A DNA stretch of 52,452 nt from a virus, in IMG/VR virus record IMGVR_UViG_3300044302_004114, positions 1-52,452 of that record. One strand, given 5' to 3'. The translations under genes were made by a program, and so were the position numbers. Below are positions 15,354 through 22,870 of the stretch, in pieces. A model generated the notes under the pieces. The model was not told where the DNA came from, ran no database searches, and saw only the letters and a program-made list of their open reading frames with translations. Positions within the stretch are counted from its first letter, which is position 1; each line of letters starts with the position of its first letter.

Positions 15354-16670
15354 CTAAACTATTATTTCAATCTTTCTACGAACTCCCATACCCAGTCCGG
15401 CACATAAATTGAACCCATGAACGACGGCATCCACTTGGTCGTCATGTACTTTTGCTTCTGGGAATGCTGATAATTCGTCGATAAAGTCACCGTTCCATGC
15501 CCCCCTAAGTAACTTCACATTGCCATTTGCAACTGCCGCTGAAAATGGTTTTGCTCGTGTAACCTTGTCACCCGTAGCACGTTGTCCTGTAAAGTCATAA
15601 CCAGTAAGAACGTAACGAGCATATGAATCAATTAAGTTTTTACCAGCAGAGCCTGGCTCCTGCTCCATGCGAATTGGTATTTCTGGACCGTCCTCAAATG
15701 CTGTGTCCTTTATGAATCTTTCAACCTTTTCCCCTCTTGCCCTTATTCGCCTAACATCCATAACGTAGAATATACCATTATGGAAGGCTCCTAACATTCC
15801 GACTGTCCAGTCAGGGTCTGGGTTGCTAGGAGTAGGCTCAGTTCCTGCCAAATCCCAAAAGCGCACTAACTTTGTGTCTTTGTCTAGTTCTGGAACTTCT
15901 GATGGCTCAATAATTTCTAGATTTGTTCTGTCAAACATTGATCCAAGTGTCGTTGCCCACCAGTCACCAAACTCTAGCCTCTTTCTTTCAATGGGGTCCA
16001 ACTCCTGAAGTACGGCTCGATAAGAGTCTGGATCAATTCCTGGGTTGTCGGTGAGCATAGAAGGGACAAAGATGCGCCCATGCTCTTTACCTTCCGTTAA
16101 AAATCTTTGCCTTACCCAGTTTGGGGCAGGGTTTGTTGCGGCACGCATTCTAAGCGGTACAGTTGAAAGTGGTCCAGTCGCTGGCCGACGTAGACGAGAG
16201 AACATATACCTGTAGTCGGCTTCCCTGATCTCCGTTACCTCATCCATGCCTATGAATTGAAATTCAGAACCTTTATAACGCAGGTAGTCATTTACATTGT
16301 TTAAGTAACCAAATGTGACACGAGCGCCACTGGGAAACGTAGCAGTATACATGTTTGCGTTCCAGTGCACATCATCATAACTTGCAACCCAGTCCCTAAA
16401 CCTATCCATCAAAGCACCCGGCAAGGCGAGGTCGGCATAAGTACGCCTAAACAAAATAGCACTGTAGTTTGGAACATCAACATATTGCAATGCAGCCATT
16501 ATAAGCGCAGATGACTTACCCCCACCTGCGGCACCACCAAAAAGAACTTCTGTTGATTGCGATTTAAGGAAAACTTTTTGAGTTAAAGAAGGCTCTTCTA
16601 CCCAATACTCTGAACGCCTAGGTTCAAGGTAGTCTTTTATTTTTTCCCAATCTGCGGTCTGTACTGACAT
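15354..16670 (-). CDS. terL: Terminase large subunit
   Basis: The protein has 438 residues. Walker A is GGAAGGGKSS (45-54), Walker B is FQFIGMDEVTEI with D143/E144, and the nuclease domain has VRFWDLAGTE (first Asp) and VHDDQVDAVVHGF near the end. It cuts and pumps phage DNA into the prohead and docks on the portal. It is transcribed away from the head genes, which is unusual, and pairs with the ferredoxin gene. No small subunit was recognised nearby. The ATG is preceded by GGAGACAAG about 14 bases upstream. Confidence 0.95.
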   Translation of the reverse strand: MSVQTADWEKIKDYLEPRRSEYWVEEPSLTQKVFLKSQSTEVLFGGAAGGGKSSALIMAALQYVDVPNYSAILFRRTYADLALPGALMDRFRDWVASYDDVHWNANMYTATFPSGARVTFGYLNNVNDYLRYKGSEFQFIGMDEVTEIREADYRYMFSRLRRPATGPLSTVPLRMRAATNPAPNWVRQRFLTEGKEHGRIFVPSMLTDNPGIDPDSYRAVLQELDPIERKRLEFGDWWATTLGSMFDRTNLEIIEPSEVPELDKDTKLVRFWDLAGTEPTPSNPDPDWTVGMLGAFHNGIFYVMDVRRIRARGEKVERFIKDTAFEDGPEIPIRMEQEPGSAGKNLIDSYARYVLTGYDFTGQRATGDKVTRAKPFSAAVANGNVKLLRGAWNGDFIDELSAFPEAKVHDDQVDAVVHGFNLCAGLGMGVRRKIEIIV

Positions 16671-16677
16671 ATTTTAC

Positions 16678-16706
16678 TTGTCTCCTAGACAATTTCACGA
16701 TAAAAT
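16678..16706 (+). promoter_or_regulatory. Leaderless-type promoter for head operon (TTGTCT, 17 bp, TAAAAT)
   Basis: TTGTCT at 16678 and TAAAAT at 16701-16706 are 17 bases apart, and the ATG follows seven bases later at 16714. The -35 box is half of a short palindrome (TTGTCTCCTAGACAA) next to the divergent terminase start, a possible operator. Confidence 0.7.
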
Positions 16707-16713
16707 AGATATC

Positions 16714-16872
16714 ATGAAGAATTTTTTAACCCGTTCTACGGTTGCACACGTGTTAATGTCCGCTTCCATATTTCTAATAGGCTTTGGTATTAGTATACTA
16801 AGTTTAGGGTGGGGTTTGGCAAGCGCTGGTCTTTCCTGTGCAATATACGGTTATCTCCTAGGGGCTGAATAA
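16714..16872 (+). CDS. Small membrane protein (52 aa)
   Basis: The protein begins MKNFLTRSTVAH and has two hydrophobic segments, roughly 12-27 (LMSASIFLIGFGISIL) and 32-48 (GLASAGLSCAIYGYLLG). A holin-like or head-proximal role is possible. It starts just after a promoter and its stop overlaps the portal ATG as TAATGG, so it is the first gene of the head operon. I recognise no specific family. Confidence 0.65.
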   Translation: MKNFLTRSTVAHVLMSASIFLIGFGISILSLGWGLASAGLSCAIYGYLLGAE

Positions 16873-18320
16873 TGGCTTGGAACAAATCTTTAAATAATAG
16901 CGAACAAAAGTCAGTTTCAGTTGGTGCGCCCATAGCATACAGCCCAAACTTGCAACCTAAGACTGGTTACCATGATGGGTGGGACATTGTTAAGGCTTAC
17001 AAAGAAGGCGTATCAAAAGTTACTTGGGTTTTTCGATGTATTGATGTTATCGCATCAAATCAAGCCACGCTACCAGTAATCTTACGAAAAGACAATAACC
17101 CATTTGGAGAAGTTATTGGTGATAGTGATCTTTTAAAGATTTTCAACAATACCAGCAATAAAGGTGAGAATGCGTTTGCTTTCCGATATCGGCTTTCCGC
17201 TCAACTCTTAATGAGCAGTCGTGGTGTCTTTATTGAGATAATTCGTGGTCGTGACGGGAATCCAACAGCGCTACATCTTCTTCCCCCACAAAACACTTCC
17301 CCTATTCCAGATGTAAATAAGTTTGTAAAAGGTTACGAGGTAAAGATAAGCGCTACCGAGAAAAAAACATTACGCCCAGAAAACGTAATATGGATTAGAC
17401 GACCACACCCACTTGACCCATATTTGTCGATGACACCAATGGAAGCAGCCGGAGTTGCAATTGAAGTTGAGTCTTTGGCTAAGATTTACAACAGAAACTT
17501 CCTTATTAACGACGGAAGACCAGGTGGTCTTCTTGTGCTAAGAAGCGAAATAGCAGAAGACGACAAAGATGAGATTCGTTCAAGGTTCCGAGGAAACATT
17601 GGTCGTGCAGGCTCAGTTGGGGTTATATCTTCAGATGATGGGGCAGATTTCGTAGACACAGCAGCGTCACCTCGTGATGCAGCATACATTCAGATGCGAA
17701 CATTAACAAAAGAAGAAATTCTTGCGGCCTTTGGTGTACCTGAGTCCATTATTGGAAATTCATCAGGTAGAACATTCTCAAACGCCATGGAAGAAGGAAA
17801 AGTATTCTGGATGGAGACAATGACTCCTCACCTTGCTATGATTGCTCGTGGGTTTGATGCCATTGATCCTCAGCACTATATTGACTTCGACACGTCTAAT
17901 GTTCCTATTTTGATTCTTTCAAAGCAAGAGGCGGAGCGCCACTATGGAACAGAGTTTCAAATGGGTCTTATTAGCGTAAATGAATACCGAGAACTCTCTG
18001 GTCGCAAAAAGGTTGAGTCAGATATTGCTGATTCACTTTTGGCTAACCCAAATCAGTCGCCAATTGCAAACACAGAAAAGCCTATGAATGAAGACGCCGA
18101 CATGCAAGAAGGCGTACCCATGGATCAGCAAGCAACTCAAGCAACACAAGAACAAGTAACAGAGTTTAGCCCAGAAGAAGGCGCTTTTGTCCCAGCGGGC
18201 GAAGTTCAAGGAACAATGGCAATTGAGGCTTCTGCCGCAGAGGTTCCTAGCGAGTTAGAGAGCGATAGATTGGAACCGGAGGGTGAGAAGAGCCTCCCTT
18301 TTTCCAAAACGAAAAAGTAG
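16872..18320 (+). CDS. Portal protein, HK97 family
   Basis: The protein has 482 residues and typical portal order: VTWVFRCIDVIASNQATLPV near residue 50-70, RPENVIWIRRPHPLDPYLSM in the middle, then KEEILAAFGVPESIIGN, then a helical C-terminus with many Gln/Glu. It forms the twelve-subunit ring at the head vertex through which DNA enters. The C-terminal 90 residues are acidic and low in complexity. The last codons contain CCCTTTT (18296-18302), and the -1 frame after it is open and continues into the MuF gene, so part of the product may be a portal-MuF fusion. Confidence 0.93.
   Translation: MAWNKSLNNSEQKSVSVGAPIAYSPNLQPKTGYHDGWDIVKAYKEGVSKVTWVFRCIDVIASNQATLPVILRKDNNPFGEVIGDSDLLKIFNNTSNKGENAFAFRYRLSAQLLMSSRGVFIEIIRGRDGNPTALHLLPPQNTSPIPDVNKFVKGYEVKISATEKKTLRPENVIWIRRPHPLDPYLSMTPMEAAGVAIEVESLAKIYNRNFLINDGRPGGLLVLRSEIAEDDKDEIRSRFRGNIGRAGSVGVISSDDGADFVDTAASPRDAAYIQMRTLTKEEILAAFGVPESIIGNSSGRTFSNAMEEGKVFWMETMTPHLAMIARGFDAIDPQHYIDFDTSNVPILILSKQEAERHYGTEFQMGLISVNEYRELSGRKKVESDIADSLLANPNQSPIANTEKPMNEDADMQEGVPMDQQATQATQEQVTEFSPEEGAFVPAGEVQGTMAIEASAAEVPSELESDRLEPEGEKSLPFSKTKK
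18296..18302 (+). promoter_or_regulatory. Candidate -1 frameshift site CCCTTTT
   Basis: The heptamer has the X XXY YYZ form in the portal frame (C CCT TTT). A slip back by one base reads on as FQNEKVDAFSSWEEKALYRV into the MuF frame. No ATG, GTG or TTG occurs in that frame between the TGA near 18284 and the GTG at 18359, although the residues look coding. Confidence 0.5.
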
Positions 18321-18358
18321 ACGCATTTTCTAGTTGGGAAGAAAAAGCCCTATATCGG

Positions 18359-19105
18359 GTGGACACCCTAGAGGAAGAGTTTGCTAAAGTTGTTGATTCG
18401 GTTATTGACGATCAAGAAGAGATTGTTTTAAAAGAACTAGAATCTGATGCCACACAAGCACTGCTTGGGTTAGGAAAAGATGCAGATTTTAGCGTGGTTG
18501 CACCACTAGCAGCATTAGGGGTATCCTCTCAACAAATGAACACCTTAATGGATGGCATTTATAAACAAGCCGTTGTAGATAACATCCAAGAAGGATATGG
18601 AACATCTGTCGAGGAAGACACTAAAAATGCGTCAGTTTCACAAAATATAGCCACAGTAAACGAGTTCAATTCCACGACGCAGAAGCAAATTGTTGCTGCG
18701 CTGGCTACGGCATCAGCATTAACTGATGATTCTGGCAATGGAGATATTGATGTGGCACTTAAGATAGCCCTTGCATATTCTTTAATTAAGAGCGTTTTTA
18801 ATAGATTGCGAACAAAAAGAAAGCCTTTAATTGTTGATACTGGTGTTCTTGGCGCCTACAATCTAGGCTTATTTGACTCTTCTGTTGCATTAGAACAGCA
18901 AGATGGGGGGCGACCCATAACCAAACAATGGCTTTCTTTGAGAGATGAGAAGGTTAGAATGGCGCATAGAAACCTAGATGGTGAAAAAGTGCCTGTACAA
19001 AGTGCCTTTATATATAATGGAATACCTATTAGATTTCCTAAAGATCCACTAGCGCCACCGAATTTGACCATAAATTGCCGATGCTTGTTGAAATTTAGCC
19101 GATAA
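18359..19105 (+). CDS. MuF-type head morphogenesis protein (minor capsid)
   Basis: The protein has 248 residues from the GTG at 18359. The C-terminal 60 residues (RDEKVRMAHRNLDGEKVPV, then PKDPLAPPNLTINCRCLLKF) are the signature of the Mu gpF / SPP1 gp7 family, which sits between portal and head. The N-terminal part is acidic and helical. The GTG has no convincing ribosome binding site, and similar-looking coding sequence continues upstream without a start, so translation probably comes from portal by a -1 shift. If not, an indel in the assembly is the alternative. Confidence 0.85.
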   Translation: MDTLEEEFAKVVDSVIDDQEEIVLKELESDATQALLGLGKDADFSVVAPLAALGVSSQQMNTLMDGIYKQAVVDNIQEGYGTSVEEDTKNASVSQNIATVNEFNSTTQKQIVAALATASALTDDSGNGDIDVALKIALAYSLIKSVFNRLRTKRKPLIVDTGVLGAYNLGLFDSSVALEQQDGGRPITKQWLSLRDEKVRMAHRNLDGEKVPVQSAFIYNGIPIRFPKDPLAPPNLTINCRCLLKFSR

Positions 19106-19202
19106 ATATATAAACTATAAAGAGAAACTATATATAAAGTGTGTTAGAACGGCACATTGTAGTATGTAGGATATGGGTATTGGAATTATTTTTAGGAGAA
19201 CT

Positions 19203-20801
19203 ATGTCCACTCTACTTTTCAATTCAAACGCAAATGTGGTCAACCAAGAAGACGAAGATTTTACGTTTAAAGCAATTTCTGGTCAAATTGGCGTTGACAA
19301 AGCAGAAGGTATTGTAGAAGCCTTTGTTTCTGGCATAGGAAACAAAGATTCCGTAGGAGATATTGTTCTTCCAGGCGCATTCAAAGCGTCATTACATCGA
19401 AGAAAACCACGTGTTGTTTGGGGCCACGACTGGAACCAACCAATTGGTAAAGTTCTCGAAATGTATGAAGTTGGACCAGCAGATCCTAGATTGCCTGAAA
19501 AAATGAAAAAAGCAGGCATTGGTGGACTTTTTGCTAAAGTTCAATTTAATTTGAATACTGAACGTGGACGAGAAGCGTTCGCAAACGTTGCTTTTTATGG
19601 AAAAGAGCAAGAGTGGTCAATTGGATACAAAACAATTACTGCGGATTTTAATCCAGACAAGCAAGCAAATATGCTTAAAGAAGTTGAATTATACGAGGTT
19701 TCTCCTGTTTTGCATGGAGCGAACCAACTAACTGGCACCATTTCAGTTAAAGATGACGAGGAAGGCATCATGGAAAAAGGACATTGGGAAGATCACGACA
19801 AGGACGGTCCACAAAATAGCGCTGATGCCGTATCTGCAATGATTGGCAGGGCACTATCAATGGCTCTTCGCAAACCAGTTCGAGTACTACAAATTATGGA
19901 CAATTCAGTAGTGTTTCAGACTGGAGAAAATGCAGTTTGGATGGCTACATTCACAAGAGATAATGGACAAATTCAAATTAGCAAACCTACACGTGTGAAG
20001 CCTACAGTTTCATACACCCCGATAGGAGACTCAAACTCACCTTCCATGATGATAAAAGACAATACAGAACTTCCTGAAAGTTTAAGAGACGCAGATCCCG
20101 AAGAAGGGACATGGGCGACTCCTGACATTGCTTTGGCTTGGTCAAAGACGTTCGGTTGTGATGGGTATCATTCTCATGGCGGTGGCTATTTGCCATGCTC
20201 GACTCATGAAGAGTACCAAAAAGCATTAGAACAGTTTGATGGAAATGCAAACATTAACTCGCACAACAACTACCTTGCTGGGGTTGAGGTAGAAGAAGCA
20301 AAAGATGCTGAATCAGAAAAGGGTGCTTGTGGTTGCGAAACAGAAGAAAAAGGTGGCGTACATGGTCACTCAGGTTACGGGAAACCTAAAAAGAACTGGA
20401 AAGAAGACCCAATGGCTCTTCTCCTAATGGCGTACAATGCCATGCTTCCCGTAAGAGGCGCAAGTGAATTAAGAGAGGCTACGTTAGCCGTAATTAATTC
20501 TCTTGAAGAGTTTTTAACATCAAATCCAGCATCTGCCGAAAACAATGAAAAGGCACTTTCTGGCTTTGTTGTGCATGTAAAATGCAATGAGAATCAAGCG
20601 CTTGATGTTGTTGATGCTATGAATGGGGTATCTGTCCTTTCATTTAAGAGTGAAGAAGGGATTGACCTGCATTTTTCAACAAAAATTGCGCATGACGAAC
20701 TATTAGAGAAGGTAGCGTTTGGTTTGGCTTCTTTAGAGTTTGATCCCCAATTTACAATAACAGACAATACAAGCGTTGACACCGACGAGGGTGTTCAGTA
20801 A
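19203..20801 (+). CDS. Prohead protease (HK97/S78 type) with long C-terminal extension
   Basis: The protein has 532 residues. The protease domain spans about 1-190: VWGHDWNQPIGKV with the catalytic His, EWSIGYKTI with the catalytic Ser, and VELYEVSPVLHGAN. It cleaves the scaffold and capsid N-termini during head maturation. Beyond it lies a Cys/His motif GCDGYHSHGGGYLPCSTHEE (about 318-337), shared with two other head proteins, and a C-terminal domain of unknown role. The ATG at 19203 follows AGGAGAACT. The extension more than doubles the usual family length. Confidence 0.9.
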   Translation: MSTLLFNSNANVVNQEDEDFTFKAISGQIGVDKAEGIVEAFVSGIGNKDSVGDIVLPGAFKASLHRRKPRVVWGHDWNQPIGKVLEMYEVGPADPRLPEKMKKAGIGGLFAKVQFNLNTERGREAFANVAFYGKEQEWSIGYKTITADFNPDKQANMLKEVELYEVSPVLHGANQLTGTISVKDDEEGIMEKGHWEDHDKDGPQNSADAVSAMIGRALSMALRKPVRVLQIMDNSVVFQTGENAVWMATFTRDNGQIQISKPTRVKPTVSYTPIGDSNSPSMMIKDNTELPESLRDADPEEGTWATPDIALAWSKTFGCDGYHSHGGGYLPCSTHEEYQKALEQFDGNANINSHNNYLAGVEVEEAKDAESEKGACGCETEEKGGVHGHSGYGKPKKNWKEDPMALLLMAYNAMLPVRGASELREATLAVINSLEEFLTSNPASAENNEKALSGFVVHVKCNENQALDVVDAMNGVSVLSFKSEEGIDLHFSTKIAHDELLEKVAFGLASLEFDPQFTITDNTSVDTDEGVQ

Positions 20802-20828
20802 GATAATCTTAGCGGATTAGGAGTAACA

Positions 20829-22673
20829 ATGAGCGACAATCTTAACGAAGACCTTCAAAAGTTTGAAGAACTTGAGAAACTTCTCAATGAAGAGACTGAA
20901 GTCAAATCAGATGAAGAAGAAGGCGAAGTAGTAGAAGAGGCTGAAGAAGTAGTCGAAAGTGAAAGCGGTGACGAAAGTGAAACTGTTTCTGACGAAGATG
21001 ATTCAGAGGTTGAAGTTGAAGAAGAGGCGGAAGAGGCTTCATCAGACGATGATGAGGGCGAAAGCGCTGAGGCAGAATCTGAAGATAGCGAAAGCGAATC
21101 TGACGAGGGAGATGATGCGGAAATAGAAGAGGCTGAAGAATCCCCTGAAGATGCTGACGATGCAGAAGAGTCTGAAGAAGATGAAGAGTCTGAAGAAGAT
21201 GAAGAGTCTGAAGAAGATGAAGAGTCTGAAGAAGATGAAGAATCTGAAGAAGATGAAGAAGATGAAGAGTCTGAAGAAGATGAAGAATCTGAAGAAAAGT
21301 CTGCTGAGGAACAAGAAGTAGACTCAAAGGCAGCAAGCATTATGGCTAGAATGGTTTCTGAAGAAGATGAAACAGACATGCCTGTACTTTGGTTCAAAGA
21401 AGCCGATCTTCTTGAGGCTGAAAATGACGGTGAAATAATTACAGCCTTGGCATACGATGACTTAGATGAAGACGCAAAAGGCGCATATGAACCTATTGAG
21501 GTTTTTGAAGAGGTTTCCGGTAAAGGATGGGGAACCAGATATCGCCGAATTAGCCCATTAGAACGGAATAGGCAACGAAAAGAAACAGAAGAAGTGGTTG
21601 AAGAGGCTACAGAAACTGTTAAAGACATGTTTGACACTGCGGAAGAAGCGGCAGAACGAGCAACCGCACTAGGGTGCGAAGGCTCACATGCACATGAAGG
21701 TGGCAAGTTTATGCCATGCGCTTCCATGGAAGAGTATGAAGCATTAGTTGCTAATGCTGCTGAGAAATCAGAAGAGTTCCTTTGTGGTCAACAGCGCAAA
21801 TCTGTATCGCAACCTTGCGACATTTGTAGAGGAGGCTGTGCGCCAGAAGATGGGCTACCCGGTCTTCAAGACATTGAACTAATTGTCAAAGACGCTCACA
21901 GCGGATCAGAGATTATAGGATCTGGATACTCAAACGTTGACGACATGTTTGTTGTGGACATTAAGCGTGAAGATGGATCAGCAATTGAAGTATTCCTTTC
22001 TGGAGACGGACAAGAACTTGGATGGTTGCGACTAGATGAAGAACTTCTTGATGAAAAATCACTCGAAGGGATTGAAATAGTTTCTAAAGCAGACGCAGAA
22101 GACGTTGCACAAAAAGCAGTTGCAGAACTTGAACTTGAAGGCACAGTAATGGGTGTTATGGTAGATGTTTTCGCTGATGAAGACGTTTACGTTGTTGAAG
22201 TTGAAACTGATCAAAAGAGTTTTGACTTCTTTGTTTCAATTGATGGAAAGATGCTTGGATACGACGAGTACGAAGTTGAACTTGACACTGAAATAAGCGA
22301 AGAAGATGAGATCAAAGCACTTGAAGCGGAACTAGAGATCAAGCGAATGTACTCACGTGAGCAACGAGAGGCAATGGCAGAATCTGGTGAAGCAATGGAA
22401 GATGGATCTTTCCCAATCGCAGATCAAGCAGACTTAGAAAACGCAATTGCTGCCCTACCACGTGCAACTGATAAAGAAGCAGTTACAGCACACATTATAA
22501 AGAGGGCAGAAGAGTTAGGTTTGACAGAAATGCTTCCTGACGGTTTTGCAACAGCAGTTTCAGAGACAGTAGAAGAAGACGATGAAGGAGCAGAGAAAGC
22601 CTCTCCTGATTCAGAGATTATAAGTGCTCTTGAAGAGTTCCAGAGTATGAAGTTGGAGGAAGGGCTTTCCTGA
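20829..22673 (+). CDS. Acidic scaffold-like head protein (614 aa)
   Basis: The first 160 residues are almost all Glu, Ser and Asp, including repeats of ESEEDE, a composition common in phage scaffolds and decoy regions. Near 283-298 is GCEGSHAHEGGKFMPC, the Cys/His module also seen in the protease and at 30969. Near 522-570 is AMEDGSFPIADQADLENAI followed by TAHIIKRAEELG, a module shared with the 30969 protein. Its position between protease and capsid fits a scaffold or assembly protein. The ATG is preceded by GGATTAGGAG. The function is inferred from place and composition. Confidence 0.75.
   Translation: MSDNLNEDLQKFEELEKLLNEETEVKSDEEEGEVVEEAEEVVESESGDESETVSDEDDSEVEVEEEAEEASSDDDEGESAEAESEDSESESDEGDDAEIEEAEESPEDADDAEESEEDEESEEDEESEEDEESEEDEESEEDEEDEESEEDEESEEKSAEEQEVDSKAASIMARMVSEEDETDMPVLWFKEADLLEAENDGEIITALAYDDLDEDAKGAYEPIEVFEEVSGKGWGTRYRRISPLERNRQRKETEEVVEEATETVKDMFDTAEEAAERATALGCEGSHAHEGGKFMPCASMEEYEALVANAAEKSEEFLCGQQRKSVSQPCDICRGGCAPEDGLPGLQDIELIVKDAHSGSEIIGSGYSNVDDMFVVDIKREDGSAIEVFLSGDGQELGWLRLDEELLDEKSLEGIEIVSKADAEDVAQKAVAELELEGTVMGVMVDVFADEDVYVVEVETDQKSFDFFVSIDGKMLGYDEYEVELDTEISEEDEIKALEAELEIKRMYSREQREAMAESGEAMEDGSFPIADQADLENAIAALPRATDKEAVTAHIIKRAEELGLTEMLPDGFATAVSETVEEDDEGAEKASPDSEIISALEEFQSMKLEEGLS
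21168..21297 (+). repeat. Tandem 18-bp repeats encoding ESEEDE
   Basis: GAAGAGTCTGAAGAAGAT and close variants are repeated about six times in frame. They encode a run of Glu-Ser-Glu-Glu-Asp-Glu. The near-identical units suggest recent expansion by slippage. This is a coding repeat, not a CRISPR array. Confidence 0.85.
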
Positions 22674-22690
22674 TTAGTTTGGAGGCTTAA

Positions 22691-22870
22691 ATGAAAGCCA
22701 ACATAATTGGGGAACGGATTAGTCTTGCTAATGAAGCCCTTTTTGAACTTGGTGCAAGTCGATTTCTTGGTGCCGTATGGGAAAAAGACGAAGTAGAATA
22801 TGTAGATAGCAATGGTGTTTTACACCAGTATATTCCACTAGATGAAGTTGGGGACTCAGATGGAAACTAA
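22691..22870 (+). CDS. Small hypothetical protein (59 aa)
   Basis: The ATG follows TTTGGAGGCTTAA, a good ribosome binding site. The protein begins MKANIIGERISLANEALFEL, continues with SRFLGAVWEKDEVEYVD, and ends in an acidic tail. It lies between the scaffold-like gene and the giant head gene and overlaps the latter's start by about ten bases. I recognise no family. Position and ribosome binding site make it likely real and expressed with the head genes. Confidence 0.6.
   Translation: MKANIIGERISLANEALFELGASRFLGAVWEKDEVEYVDSNGVLHQYIPLDEVGDSDGN

Noticed and set aside
21168-21297. CRISPR array
   Set aside because: The units are in-frame coding repeats with no spacers.
20855-21727. Long serine-rich minus-strand reading frame opposite the acidic gene
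   Set aside because: It is a shadow of the GAA/GAT/TCT repeats; it has no ribosome binding site and its composition mirrors the plus-strand gene.
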